Counted from the stretch's first letter, positions 8,350 to 17,015 are shown. The stretch: 64,000 nucleotides of DNA from an uncultured Collinsella sp. (GCA_958369225.1 CATXID010000009.1:11174-75173); one strand, 5' to 3'. Numbers and translations: made by a program. Notes: generated from the letters alone by a model not told the origin.

Positions 8350-8847
8350 ATGAGGATTTTTAGCCCCAAACGATATGTTGCCTCGGTCGACCGCATCGAC
8401 CTCGATACCCTGTGGGCCGACGGCAAGCGTGCCATTCTACTCGACCGTGACAATACCCTGGTGCCGCGCGATACCGAGCAGGTTCCCGCTGCGGTCTCCG
8501 CTTGGCTCGAAGCCGCCCATGCCAAGGGCTTTAAGCTGTGCATGGTGTCCAACAACTGGCATCGCGACCAGGTCTTGGCATCGGCGCGCGAGCTGGGGCT
8601 CGAGGCCATCAGCCACGCCATGAAGCCCGCCCCGTTTGCCCTGAAGGCGGGTCTTAAGCGTCTGGGCGCCACGGCCGACGAGGCCGTGCTGATCGGCGAT
8701 CAGCTTTACACTGACGTGTGGAGCGGTAACTTTGCCGGCGTCGATACCATCCTGGTCAAACCGCAGGCAACCCAGGACCTGTGGTACACGCAGATCTTCC
8801 GTATCTTTGAGCGCCGGGCCCTGCGCGACCTTCCCTGCGAGGAATAG
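8350..8847 (+). CDS. YqeG family HAD-IIIA-type phosphatase
   Basis: A 165-residue HAD phosphatase. Motif I is LLDRDNTLVPRD, motif II is SNN in MVSNNWHRD, the motif III Lys is in MKPAPFALKAGL, and motif IV is LIGDQLYTDVWSGN. These match the YqeG/Gep4 group of phosphatases acting on phosphatidylglycerophosphate-like or unknown substrates. I chose ATG 8350, which follows the mltG stop by 2 nt, rather than a TTG 12 nt upstream. Position between mltG and aroK is typical of Gram-positive yqeG-aro clusters. Confidence 0.85.
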   Translation: MRIFSPKRYVASVDRIDLDTLWADGKRAILLDRDNTLVPRDTEQVPAAVSAWLEAAHAKGFKLCMVSNNWHRDQVLASARELGLEAISHAMKPAPFALKAGLKRLGATADEAVLIGDQLYTDVWSGNFAGVDTILVKPQATQDLWYTQIFRIFERRALRDLPCEE

Positions 8848-8855
8848 GTTTCGTC

Positions 8856-9389
8856 ATGTCTCAGCACATCAAACACGGCTGCGACCATATCTTCTTTATC
8901 GGCTTTTTGGGTGCGGGCAAGTCGACGCTTGCGCGCAACGTGGGCACTATGTTCAAGCGTCGATTCATCGATACCGATCGTTTGGTTGTGCGTCGATGCG
9001 GCAAGTCGGTGACCGAGATATTTGAGACCGAGGGCGAGGGTCGTTTTCGCGAGCTCGAGACCTCGGCACTCCGTTCGCTTCAAAGCGAGCGCAGTCTGCT
9101 GGTATCGTGCGGGGGTGGCATCGTCGAGACGCCGGTGAACATTGAGCTGATGCACGAGATGGGTACATGCGTGTACCTCGAAGGCGACTTTGAGGACTCG
9201 TTGCGCCAGATTCGCCGCTCCGATACCCGACCCGATTTCCGCTCGCCCGAGCATGCTGCGCGCCTGTTTGAGCATCGCCGTCCGCTGTATCGCCAGGCCG
9301 CCGATATTACCCTTGATATTCGCAACAAGTCCTTCGAGGACGTTTCCTACCTTTGTGCCGAGAAGCTTTTGGAGCGTGGACTGCTATGA
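8856..9389 (+). CDS. aroK: Shikimate kinase
   Basis: A 177-residue P-loop kinase that phosphorylates shikimate. Visible motifs are the Walker A GFLGAGKSTLARN, the DTD substrate motif in RRFIDTDRLVV, the Arg-bearing RFRELE, and CGGGIVETP, which aligns with the GGG shikimate-binding motif. The lid region reads DTRPDFRSP rather than the common TARPLL, so lid contacts may differ. The stop overlaps the following aroB-like gene (ATGA). The key residues are present, in contrast to its aroB neighbour. Confidence 0.88.
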   Translation: MSQHIKHGCDHIFFIGFLGAGKSTLARNVGTMFKRRFIDTDRLVVRRCGKSVTEIFETEGEGRFRELETSALRSLQSERSLLVSCGGGIVETPVNIELMHEMGTCVYLEGDFEDSLRQIRRSDTRPDFRSPEHAARLFEHRRPLYRQAADITLDIRNKSFEDVSYLCAEKLLERGLL

Positions 9390-10495
9390 TTCGCCGTCAA
9401 CTTATCAATTTCCAAAACCGCAGTGTCGATGTCCGCGTCGGATTGGGCGCGTTCGAGGAGCTGCCACGCATGTTTGCCTCGGCTGTGGGTAAGCCTAAGC
9501 GCGCTATGGTGGTTTGGAACGACGCCACATCCGAGCGTTTTGGCGAGGTCGTCGAGCATGCGCTGGTCGACGCTGGCTTTGCCGTGTCGCTGCTCGTCCT
9601 CGAGGTTTCGCCTGCCGGCGCTACGCTGGCCGATGCCGATACCGTCTTTGGCGCCCTGTCGGCTAACGGCATTACCTGCGACGATCTCGTTGTTGCTGTC
9701 GGCGACACGGCGACCTGCTCGGTCGTTTGCTGGTGTGCCAACCAGTGGTGCGGTCGCACCGAGTGCGCCTTGCTGCCGACGACGTTCGACGCCATGCTCA
9801 CGGTCGCGACGACTATGAAGCCGCTCGTCGCCTCGTCGGCGAATGCGCTTCCTGCTATCGCGTTCCGTCCCGAGCCGGGCTTGGTTGTGTGTGACCTCGA
9901 CCTTGTTTGCGAGGCGGACTCCGACGACCTCAAGCTCGGCTATGCGGTACTTGTTGGCACCATGCTTTCGAGCAGCAAGTCCCGCTGGAATCAGTTTACT
10001 GAGACCGTCCCCGAGATTCTCGCGGGCGAGGAGGTCGCGCTTGTCAATGCCATTCAGTGGTCTCAGACTGCCCGCAAGGACGTACTGATGGCCACGAACC
10101 CGAGCGCCCGCCATGCGCTCGATTTTGGCAAGACGGGGGAGCGTACCCTGCGCGCCTGTTTGGGCGATGCCGCGTCGCAGATCCCTGCCTACCAGCTGCT
10201 GTCCGAGGGCATGCGCTTTGAGGCGCGCCTAGCACATGACGCCTGCGACTTCGATATCGATTACGTCTTTGAGATCGATGACTGCCTGGAGGACTTTGGT
10301 ATCGAGGAGCTTGCCTTCGATCTGGAGCCTGCCGCATATATCGAGGAGTTCCGCAGGCAGCAGTTCGCCCGCTCGAACCGCAGCATGTTGCCGCTGCCCG
10401 CGGCACTCGGCGCCATTCGTCTTACGAGCGTTGAGGACGAGGTTCTTGAGCGCCATGCTCACGCCTACTTGGCTTCTCGCAAAGAACTTCTCTGA
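9386..10495 (+). CDS. AroB (3-dehydroquinate synthase) homologue lacking the active-site residues
   Basis: A 369-residue protein coupled to aroK by ATGA. Its overall order aligns with AroB: an N-terminal Rossmann-like half (KPKRAMVVWNDATSERFGEVV), PTTFDAML where AroB has PTTLLAQ(V/I)D, and a helical C-terminal half. The NAD-binding GGGxxxD is replaced by VGDTATCSV. The three zinc ligands are gone: the AEVIK Glu region reads GYAVLVG, GHTFGH reads FGKTGER, and the HGEAV His region reads LSEGM. The usual D(S/A)SVGGKTGVN is also lost. It is therefore unlikely to make dehydroquinate. The frame is intact with no internal stops, so it is probably a maintained protein with another role. Confidence 0.75.
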   Translation: MIRRQLINFQNRSVDVRVGLGAFEELPRMFASAVGKPKRAMVVWNDATSERFGEVVEHALVDAGFAVSLLVLEVSPAGATLADADTVFGALSANGITCDDLVVAVGDTATCSVVCWCANQWCGRTECALLPTTFDAMLTVATTMKPLVASSANALPAIAFRPEPGLVVCDLDLVCEADSDDLKLGYAVLVGTMLSSSKSRWNQFTETVPEILAGEEVALVNAIQWSQTARKDVLMATNPSARHALDFGKTGERTLRACLGDAASQIPAYQLLSEGMRFEARLAHDACDFDIDYVFEIDDCLEDFGIEELAFDLEPAAYIEEFRRQQFARSNRSMLPLPAALGAIRLTSVEDEVLERHAHAYLASRKELL

Positions 10496-10501
10496 GATTT
10501 A

Positions 10502-10625
10502 TTGACATCCATCGCCTTTCGTATCATGTTGAGGGGCGGGTTTTCAATCGGTTGCGGATCGCATGCGATTCCGTCGTTCGGTTGAGGCCCGTCCCGCACT
10601 TTTTGAGACAACAAGAAAGGAATCT
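10502..10625 (+). promoter_or_regulatory. Promoter and structured leader of the peptidase-efp operon
   Basis: TTGACA at 10502-10507 is a consensus -35. The -10 is less clear (TATCAT at 10522 gives a 14-bp spacer; CATGTT gives 17). Downstream, GGGGCGGG and CCCGTCCC can close a long-range 8-bp stem. It encloses a near-palindrome centred on GCATGC within the 10550-10580 region. CACTTTTTG follows the closing strand, so the structure could act as an attenuator. The ribosome-binding site AAGAAAGGAA precedes the ATG at 10628. Confidence 0.4.
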
Positions 10626-10627
10626 GC

Positions 10628-11758
10628 ATGTCTGAGTTTGCTGCCGGTCCTGCCGGTCGTATCGAGCGTGTCCGCACCTTGATGGCTGAGCGCGGCTACG
10701 ACGCTATCGTGGTGCGCGACGAGGCCAATCTTCGTTGGCTTACGGGCGTGAAGGGCGTCTTCGATTACACCTTCGAGTTCCCGCACGCGGCGTTTATTAC
10801 GGCTGACCAGTGCCTGTTCCATACCGACTCGCGCTACCTTAACAGCTTTGAGGAGAACACGCCCGCCGGCAGTCCCTGGGTCTACGACATGGACGAGGGC
10901 ACCATCCCCGGTTGGGTCGCCGGTAAGATCGCGGCCAACAAGTGCCGCGTCTGCGCTGTCGAGGACGACATGCATATTAACTTCTACCAGGGTATTCAGC
11001 GTGGTCTGGAGGACCGTTCCGTCGCCTGTATGTTGCCGCTGATGCATGACGACATTCGCAAGATGCGCGCCATCAAGGACGCCGAGGAGATCGAGCTCAT
11101 GCGCCATGCGCAGTCGATCACCGATGCCGCTTTCCAGCATATGCTCGGCTTTATTAAGCCCGGTATGACCGAGAAACAGGTTCGCAACGAGCTCGAGAAC
11201 TTTATGTTCGCCAACGGCGCCGACAGCCTGGCCTTCGGCTCCATCGTGGCGAGCGGCCCCAACACTGCCAACCCGCACGCCGTGCCGAGCGATCGCGTGA
11301 TCGAGAAGGGCGACTTCGTCCTTATGGATTACGGCGCGGGCTACTGCGATTATCGCTCCGACATGACGCGCACCGTCGTGATGGGCGAGCCTACCCAGGA
11401 GCAGCTCGACCTGTACGCGCTTGTGCGCCGTACGCACGAGGAGTGCGTCGCCGCCATCCATCCGGGCGTCGAGGGCAACGACATTTTCAAGCTTTCCAAG
11501 AAGATCATCGGTGATGCCGGCTATGGCGATTACTACAACCATGGTCTGGGCCACGGCGTGGGCATCGACATCCACGAGCTGCCCAACTTCAACCGCAGCA
11601 AGAACACCATCGAGGTCGGCTCGGTTGTCACCATGGAGCCCGGCGTGTACCTGCCCGGTGTGGGCGGCGTGCGCCTGGAGGATTACGGCGTGGTCACCGA
11701 GAACGGCTACGAGCCTTTCACCAAGACCCCGCACGACCTGCACGTCATCGATTGCTAG
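10628..11758 (+). CDS. M24 family Xaa-Pro aminopeptidase/dipeptidase
   Basis: A 376-residue creatinase-fold metallopeptidase that removes residues next to proline. The N-terminal creatinase domain covers about residues 1-135 (RIERVRTLMAERGYDAIVVRD). The catalytic M24 domain shows the dimetal ligands in DYGAGYCDYRSDMTRT, the His in HGLGHGVGIDIHELP, the Glu in TMEPGVYLPG, and the last Glu in GVRLEDYG. Length and motifs fit PepP/PepQ-type enzymes of Gram-positive bacteria, which usually precede efp as here. AAGAAAGGAA provides the ribosome-binding site. Confidence 0.93.
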   Translation: MSEFAAGPAGRIERVRTLMAERGYDAIVVRDEANLRWLTGVKGVFDYTFEFPHAAFITADQCLFHTDSRYLNSFEENTPAGSPWVYDMDEGTIPGWVAGKIAANKCRVCAVEDDMHINFYQGIQRGLEDRSVACMLPLMHDDIRKMRAIKDAEEIELMRHAQSITDAAFQHMLGFIKPGMTEKQVRNELENFMFANGADSLAFGSIVASGPNTANPHAVPSDRVIEKGDFVLMDYGAGYCDYRSDMTRTVVMGEPTQEQLDLYALVRRTHEECVAAIHPGVEGNDIFKLSKKIIGDAGYGDYYNHGLGHGVGIDIHELPNFNRSKNTIEVGSVVTMEPGVYLPGVGGVRLEDYGVVTENGYEPFTKTPHDLHVIDC

Positions 11759-11780
11759 CCCATTTCGATAGTATTTTTGG

Positions 11781-11823
11781 GCGGGGCGTCCGGAGCAATT
11801 CGGGCGCCCCGCGTTCTCTTTTT
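11781..11823 (+). terminator. Terminator after the M24 peptidase gene
   Basis: Stem GCGGGGCGTCCG / CGGGCGCCCCGC (one G-U pair) with an 8-nt loop, followed by a pyrimidine run ending TCTTTTT. It separates the peptidase from efp. Confidence 0.8.
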
Positions 11824-11831
11824 ATGCGCTC

Positions 11832-11860
11832 GCTGCAGGTGCCGTCTGCAAGTGTATAAT
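11832..11860 (+). promoter_or_regulatory. Probable efp promoter
   Basis: A perfect -10 hexamer TATAAT lies at 11855-11860, about 57 bp before the efp start. No good -35 is visible at 17 bp (GCTGCA). It would drive efp and the genes after it. Confidence 0.5.
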
Positions 11861-11917
11861 TTTCGTCGTATGTAATTTGGGCGCTTGTGCGTTCTGCCCA
11901 TAACAAGAAAGGTCACT

Positions 11918-12481
11918 ATGCCTACCATTTCTACCGCCGACTTCAAGAACGGCCTCGGTCTCCGCATTAAGGACAAGGTCTACACCATCGTCGAGTTCCA
12001 GCATGTCAAGCCGGGCAAGGGCGGCGCGTTTGTGCGCTACAAGACCCGCGACATCAAGAGCGGCCGCGTCGTCGAGAACACCTGCAACGCCGGCACCAAG
12101 TTCGAGAGCGTCATGCTCACCACCCGTGAGTTCCAGTACCTCTACAACGATGGCACCGACTACATCTTCATGGACAACGAGTCCTATGAGCAGGTTCCCG
12201 TTCCCGAGGACATGGTGGGCGAGAACTCCAAGTGGCTGCGCGAGAACGACATCTGCCAGCTGCTCTTCGCTGACGATGAGCTCATGGGCGTGACCCCGCC
12301 GATGTTCATCGAGACCACCATCGTCCAGACCGACCCGGGCTTTAAGGGCGACACCGTCCAGGGTTCCACCAAGCCGGCCACGATCGACACCGGCGCTGTC
12401 ATCCAGGTCCCCATGTACCTCAACGAGGGCGAGGTCATCAAGGTTGACACCCGCGACGGCAAGTTCGTCTCCCGCGTCTAG
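11918..12481 (+). CDS. efp: Elongation factor P
   Basis: The 187-residue protein relieves ribosome stalling at polyproline. The start at 11918 follows AAGAAAGG. The tip of domain I reads HVKPGKGGAF, placing the modifiable lysine at residue 34. Domains II and III follow, with the C-terminal RDGKFVSRV typical of EF-P. Lysine rather than arginine at the tip means modification would be of the EpmA, 5-aminopentanol or unmodified type rather than EarP rhamnosylation. Codon use is strongly biased, suggesting high expression. An Asp23 protein and nusB follow. Confidence 0.97.
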   Translation: MPTISTADFKNGLGLRIKDKVYTIVEFQHVKPGKGGAFVRYKTRDIKSGRVVENTCNAGTKFESVMLTTREFQYLYNDGTDYIFMDNESYEQVPVPEDMVGENSKWLRENDICQLLFADDELMGVTPPMFIETTIVQTDPGFKGDTVQGSTKPATIDTGAVIQVPMYLNEGEVIKVDTRDGKFVSRV

Positions 12482-12505
12482 CAACCAACTCTTCTAGGAG
12501 GACTC

Positions 12506-12868
12506 ATGCCCCAGGAAATCAAGATTGACGGCATCGGCATTTCGCCCGATGTTCTGACCGCCATCGTCTCGCGCGCCGTGTCGGATGTCGAGGGCATCGC
12601 CTCCGTTGGCGTCAAGGACCTTGCCACCAACCTTGTCTCCATGATGCTCTCGTCCAAGGCCCCGGCTTCCGAGCCGGCGGTCGAGGCCGAGGTCGTCGGC
12701 GACAAGCTCGCACTCACAGTGCGTGTCGTGGTGTTCTTTGGCTATCCGTTCAAGAAACTCGCCGAGGCCGTTCGCGCCGCTGTGGTCGCCGCCATTGATG
12801 CCCAGGTGGGCGTCGAGGTCGAGCGCGTTGACGTTTGCATCGACGGCCTCGTTTTCCCCAAGGAGTAA
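12506..12868 (+). CDS. Asp23/Gls24 family envelope stress protein
   Basis: A 120-residue Asp23/DUF322 protein. The family core is visible as GIGISPDVLTAIVSRAVSDVEGIASVGVK, followed by strands such as LALTVRVVVFFGYPFKKLAEAVRAAVVAAIDAQVG. In Firmicutes these proteins associate with the membrane or cell envelope. The gene lies between efp and nusB, a conserved efp-asp23-nusB order in Gram-positive bacteria. TAGGAGG precedes the ATG. No membrane segment of its own. Confidence 0.88.
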   Translation: MPQEIKIDGIGISPDVLTAIVSRAVSDVEGIASVGVKDLATNLVSMMLSSKAPASEPAVEAEVVGDKLALTVRVVVFFGYPFKKLAEAVRAAVVAAIDAQVGVEVERVDVCIDGLVFPKE

Positions 12869-12871
12869 CCT

Positions 12872-13459
12872 TTGAGCCTTAAGGTTTATCGCGGGCGCAC
12901 GCTTGCCCGCAGTCAGGCGCTGCAGCTGCTGTTCCAGGCCGAGGCCACGGACAGCCCGCTCGAGCGCGTCCTCGAGGGCGATTTCCTGATCTCGAAGGGT
13001 CCCCTCGACCCCTATGCGCTGGAGCTTTGCCGCGGTGCCTACGAGCATATCGATCGCATCGACTGTGCCCTGCGCGCCGTCGCCAAGAACTGGGATCTTA
13101 TGCGCATGCCCGGCGCCGACCGCAACCTGCTGCGTATCGCCGTCTACGAGATGCGCTTCCTCACCGACGAGGAGGTCTCGGACGCTATCGTGATCAACGA
13201 GGCAGTCGAAATCGCCAAGGCTTATGGTACCGACCAGTCCGCATCGTTTGTCAACGGCGTGCTGGGCAAGATCGCTCGCAGCGAGGAGCTGCCGGGCGAG
13301 GACCTGTACCAAGAGCTGCTGGCCGAGGATCGCGCTCGCGAGGAAGCACAGGCTGCCGAGGCGGCCGCCAAGGTCGCTGCCGCTCAGGCTGCCGCCGGTG
13401 TACTTGCCGAGGATGCGGACGCTGCTGAGGCCGTCGAGGCCGACTCCGTCGAGGAGTAG
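12872..13459 (+). CDS. nusB: Transcription antitermination factor NusB with acidic C-terminal extension
   Basis: A 195-residue protein starting with TTG 3 nt after the previous stop. The NusB fold is seen in RSQALQLLFQAEATDSPLE, DRNLLRIAVYEMRFL and VINEAVEIAKAYGTDQSASFVNGVLGKI. NusB with S10 (NusE) binds boxA in rRNA leaders. After about residue 145 there is a roughly 50-residue Ala/Glu/Asp-rich extension (for example AAKVAAAQAAAGVLAEDADAA) absent from standard NusB (about 130-150 residues). Its role is unknown. Confidence 0.93.
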   Translation: MSLKVYRGRTLARSQALQLLFQAEATDSPLERVLEGDFLISKGPLDPYALELCRGAYEHIDRIDCALRAVAKNWDLMRMPGADRNLLRIAVYEMRFLTDEEVSDAIVINEAVEIAKAYGTDQSASFVNGVLGKIARSEELPGEDLYQELLAEDRAREEAQAAEAAAKVAAAQAAAGVLAEDADAAEAVEADSVEE

Positions 13460-13461
13460 CC

Positions 13462-13728
13462 ATGCCAGAGGGTTCCGTCCGCAACTTCGATGAGATCTCG
13501 GATCGCTTGGACCAGATTATCGCCACCGTTCGCTCCAAGGATACGTCCTTGGAGCGTTCGCTCGATTTGTTTGACGAGGCGATTGAGCTTGGCTCCCGTG
13601 CGGTCGATATGGTCGACAAGTTTGAGCTGACGCCGCGTGAGGCCGACAAGCTCGAGCAGGAATACGATGAGGATGCGGCAAACGAGTCCCACGATAGACA
13701 AGCTGCATCTCCGGATACGAATGGTTGA
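13462..13728 (+). CDS. xseB: Exodeoxyribonuclease VII small subunit
   Basis: An 88-residue protein with the XseB signature: NFDEISDRLDQIIATVRSKDTSLERSLDLFDEAIEL. It forms the helical hairpin that binds XseA to make exonuclease VII. xseA is not in the window (it is often just upstream of xseB), so it must lie elsewhere or be absent. The C-terminus is hydrophilic. The stop overlaps the start of tlyA. Confidence 0.88.
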   Translation: MPEGSVRNFDEISDRLDQIIATVRSKDTSLERSLDLFDEAIELGSRAVDMVDKFELTPREADKLEQEYDEDAANESHDRQAASPDTNG

Positions 13729-14540
13729 TGGCATTCATGAAACGCGTGCGTCTCGATGACGAACTGATTTCACAGGGCATCTGCGCCGATCGCGCGGATG
13801 CCCTTCGCACTCTTATGGCCGGCTTGGTTTCGAGCGGCGGTGAGCGTTTGACCTCTCCGGGGCTCAAGGTGACGCCGGGCCTGCCGCTGCACGTTAAGGG
13901 GCGCATTCCGTACGTTGGGCGCGGCGGCCTTAAGCTCGAGGGTGCGCTCGATGCGTTTGGGATTGATCCGACGGACCTTGCTTGCCTCGATGTGGGCTGC
14001 TCCACGGGCGGCTTTACTGATTGCCTGCTCAAGCGCGGCGCCGCGACCGTTGTCTCGGTCGACGTGGGCCGTGCCCAGTTTGATTGGTCGCTGCGCCAAG
14101 ACGATCGCGTGATGCTCTACGAGCGCACCAACGTGACGCGGTTGCCCGAGCTCGGCTACGGCGGCGCTATCGACCTGGCTGTGTGCGATGTGTCTTTTAC
14201 CAGCATCGCGAACATCATCGATGCGGTGTTGGCGTGTCTGAAGCGTTCGGGTTCGTTTTGCACGCTCGTAAAGCCGCAGTTTGAGGCGCCGGCTGCGCTG
14301 GTGGGTGAGGGCGGCATCGTGACGGATCCCGCTGTGCGTGTTGACACACTCGTGGCGGCGATTGAGCTGTTCGCCGCAAAGGGCTTGTTCCCGGTCGACG
14401 TGTGCGTGTCGCCCATTCATGGCGCCAAGGGCAACGTCGAGTTTTTCCTGTACGGCACGAGGTTTGCCCCCGGCGAACGCGCCGACGATGAGCTGCAATC
14501 CCAGGTATCGGTTTTGAGCGAGAAAGCTGCAACGCTATGA
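13728..14540 (+). CDS. tlyA: TlyA family rRNA (cytidine-2'-O)-methyltransferase
   Basis: About 270 residues. An N-terminal S4 RNA-binding domain (RVRLDDELISQGICADRADALRTLMAG) is followed by an FtsJ-type SAM domain with motif I LDVGCSTGGFTDCLLKRGA and later LVKPQFEAPAALV. TlyA of Mycobacterium methylates 16S C1409 and 23S C1920. I placed the start at ATG 13728, which overlaps the xseB stop by 1 nt; ATG 13737 (MKRVRLDD) is an alternative. It ends in ATGA shared with nadK. The tlyA-nadK-recN order is common in Gram-positive bacteria. Confidence 0.93.
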   Translation: MAFMKRVRLDDELISQGICADRADALRTLMAGLVSSGGERLTSPGLKVTPGLPLHVKGRIPYVGRGGLKLEGALDAFGIDPTDLACLDVGCSTGGFTDCLLKRGAATVVSVDVGRAQFDWSLRQDDRVMLYERTNVTRLPELGYGGAIDLAVCDVSFTSIANIIDAVLACLKRSGSFCTLVKPQFEAPAALVGEGGIVTDPAVRVDTLVAAIELFAAKGLFPVDVCVSPIHGAKGNVEFFLYGTRFAPGERADDELQSQVSVLSEKAATL

Positions 14541-15397
14541 AGGTCTTTCTGGTTCCCAATTACTACAAGCAAGAGGCGGTTGAGAGCGGCCTGATGCTCG
14601 AGCTTTGGCTTTCGCGCCAGGGTTACGAGGTCGCATGGGCTGCCGACCAGCGCTCCAAGATTCAGAGCACGCCCGATGTTGACGATGCCGATCTGGTCAT
14701 TACGCTCGGCGGCGACGGCACGTTGCTGCGGGCCGCCCGTATCCTCAATTACCGCGAGATTCCCATTTTGGGGCTTTCCTATGGTCACCTGGGCTTTTTG
14801 ACGGCGGCCAGTCCCGAGGAACGCGATATTTTGCAGGTTGTGAGCGATGCCCTGTCCGGTGAGCTCCACGTGAGCCGTCGCGCCACCATCGCTGCGGATA
14901 TCGTCTCGGTGCGCGATGACGGCACGAAGGACGTCGTGCGCACGTTTGCTCTCAACGATATGGCGCTCACGCGCGGACCCCTGTCCGATATGGTCGAGTT
15001 CGACATCACCGTGTCCGGCCATCATATCGATCGCTTGCGCGGCGATGGTGTGGTCGTGTCCACGGCGACCGGCTCTACGGGCTATGCACTTTCTGCCGGC
15101 GGTCCTATCGTGAGCCCCGATTACACGGGTATGGTTTGCGTGCCCATTGCGCCGCACACCATTCAGGCCCGTGCGTTCTTGACTTCGCCGAGCGATGTCG
15201 TCGAAATCTTTATGTCCGATGATCGCCCGAGCGTGCCGGCCATCGCCATCGACGGACAGTTTATTACCTGCGATGGCACGGTTGAGAGCGTGGCCGTGCG
15301 CCGCGGTCCCGGCGATGTGCTGCTGCTGGATTACGGTCCCGAGAGCTTCTATAACTCGGTGAGCCGCGTGTTCTATGGAGTGCGCCATGATCGATGA
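14537..15397 (+). CDS. nadK: NAD kinase
   Basis: The 286-residue enzyme phosphorylates NAD to NADP. The ATP/NAD-binding signature TLGGDGTLLRAAR is near residue 58. The second glycine-rich block VVSTATGSTGYALSAGGPIV lies near 174, with NDMALTRGP before it. Length is normal. Translation starts within the tlyA stop (ATGA), and the 3' end overlaps recN by 11 nt, so the three genes are coupled. Confidence 0.95.
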   Translation: MKVFLVPNYYKQEAVESGLMLELWLSRQGYEVAWAADQRSKIQSTPDVDDADLVITLGGDGTLLRAARILNYREIPILGLSYGHLGFLTAASPEERDILQVVSDALSGELHVSRRATIAADIVSVRDDGTKDVVRTFALNDMALTRGPLSDMVEFDITVSGHHIDRLRGDGVVVSTATGSTGYALSAGGPIVSPDYTGMVCVPIAPHTIQARAFLTSPSDVVEIFMSDDRPSVPAIAIDGQFITCDGTVESVAVRRGPGDVLLLDYGPESFYNSVSRVFYGVRHDR

Positions 15398-17015
15398 GCT
15401 GCAGGTTTCCAACATTGCACTCATTCGCGAGGCGACGTTGGTTCCGAGCGCGGGTCTAACGGTTCTGACCGGAGAAACCGGTGCCGGTAAGACCGCGCTG
15501 CTCTCGGCGCTCAAGCTCATTTTGGGCGAACGCGCAGATTCGTCGACCGTGCGCGAGGGCGAGGCGCTTGCCAGCGTCGAGGCGCGCCTGTTCGATGGTC
15601 CGCACGACGCGGAGGGTTTCACCGTGCAGCGCAGCCTTTCTGCCGAGGGCCGCAGCCGCGTAAAAATTGACGGCCGCATCGCTAGCGTGCGCGAGCTTTC
15701 CGAGCGCGTCGGCGTGATGATGGATCTGTGCGGCCAGCACGAGCATCAGCGTCTGCTCGATCCGGCGCATCATGTTGCCATGGTTGATGCCTGGGCTGGG
15801 CGCGCGGCGCTTGAGGTGCTCGAGAAGTATCGTGCCTGTTTTAAGGCATCGCGTGCCGCCGCCAAGGAGCTTCGCCGTGTGGAGGAAACCTCACGCGCGC
15901 AGGGGAGTCGCGTCGAGGAAGCGCGTTTTGCCCTCGAGCGTATCGCCGAGGTCGACCCCAAGCCAGGCGAGTACGAGGAACTCGAGGAGCTGCTGCCGCG
16001 CTCGGAGCACGCCGAGGTCTTGGTGGCGACGGCCAACGAGGCCCATGCATCGCTTGCAGCCGAAGGGGGAGCGCTCGATGCCGTGAATGGCGCCGTGGCC
16101 GAGCTTTCACGCATGGCGACCGTTGACCGCAAGCTAGGTGACATCGCCGACGCACTGTCGGACGCCTGCATCTCACTCGAGGATTGTGCCAACGAGCTTC
16201 GTGCCTATCGCGATGGCGTTGCGTTTGACCCTCGCGAGCTCGCTCGCATGCGCGAGCGGTATTCCGACCTCAAGGGCCTGCTGCGTCAGTGGGGTCCCAC
16301 CATGGACGACGTGTTTGCCATGCGAGATCGCTCGCAGGAGCTGTTGTCGCTGGTAGACGATGGCGATGAACAGATCAAGAAGGCGCGCGAAGCACTTGGC
16401 GCGGCGGAGCGCGAACTGTTCGCCGCCGCCAAGGCGCTTAAGCGCGCACGCAATATGGCAGCCCCGCGTTTTTGTCACGAGGTGGGTCGTCAGATGGCAC
16501 GCCTGGAGATGGGCGGCGCTGAGCTGGTCTGGGAGTCGCGCGATCTTCCGCGTGCTGAGTGGACACTCGCGGGTCCTTCGAGTTATGAGCTGCTATATCG
16601 CAGCGGCGCCGGCTTGACACCTCGTCCCTTGCGCCGCATTGCCTCGGGCGGCGAGCTGAGCCGCGTGATGCTGGCGAGCAAGGTTGTCCTCGGTAATGCG
16701 GACGGCGTCGACACGCTGGTGTTCGACGAGGTCGATGCCGGTGTCGGCGGCTCTACTGCACGTGCGCTGGCCGGTGTATTGGCCGATCTCGCCGCCACGC
16801 ATCAGGTCATCGTCGTAACTCACCTGGCGCAGGTCGCCGTCGTGGCCGACAAGCATTACGTGGTCAGCAAAGAGCCCGGCGACGTTCCCCAAACGCATCT
16901 GGACGAGGTGACTGGGGACGCCCGTACCGCAGAGATCGCCCGTATGCTGAGCGGCGATCAATCCGAGGCAAGCTTGGCCCACGCAAAGCAGATGCTGGAA
17001 GAAGCGCGTGCTTAG
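15387..17015 (+). CDS. recN: DNA repair protein RecN
   Basis: A 542-residue SMC-like ATPase for double-strand break repair. Walker A is TGETGAGKTALLSALKLILG, followed by a Q-loop region near LCGQHEHQRLLD. A central coiled coil spans about residues 150-370. The ABC signature is IASGGELSRVMLASKVV, Walker B is TLVFDEVDAGVGGSTA, and the His switch region is VIVVTHLAQVA. I chose ATG 15387 (MIDELQVSNIALI), which gives the canonical N-terminus. The terminator at 17114 closes the operon. Confidence 0.95.
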   Translation: MIDELQVSNIALIREATLVPSAGLTVLTGETGAGKTALLSALKLILGERADSSTVREGEALASVEARLFDGPHDAEGFTVQRSLSAEGRSRVKIDGRIASVRELSERVGVMMDLCGQHEHQRLLDPAHHVAMVDAWAGRAALEVLEKYRACFKASRAAAKELRRVEETSRAQGSRVEEARFALERIAEVDPKPGEYEELEELLPRSEHAEVLVATANEAHASLAAEGGALDAVNGAVAELSRMATVDRKLGDIADALSDACISLEDCANELRAYRDGVAFDPRELARMRERYSDLKGLLRQWGPTMDDVFAMRDRSQELLSLVDDGDEQIKKAREALGAAERELFAAAKALKRARNMAAPRFCHEVGRQMARLEMGGAELVWESRDLPRAEWTLAGPSSYELLYRSGAGLTPRPLRRIASGGELSRVMLASKVVLGNADGVDTLVFDEVDAGVGGSTARALAGVLADLAATHQVIVVTHLAQVAVVADKHYVVSKEPGDVPQTHLDEVTGDARTAEIARMLSGDQSEASLAHAKQMLEEARA

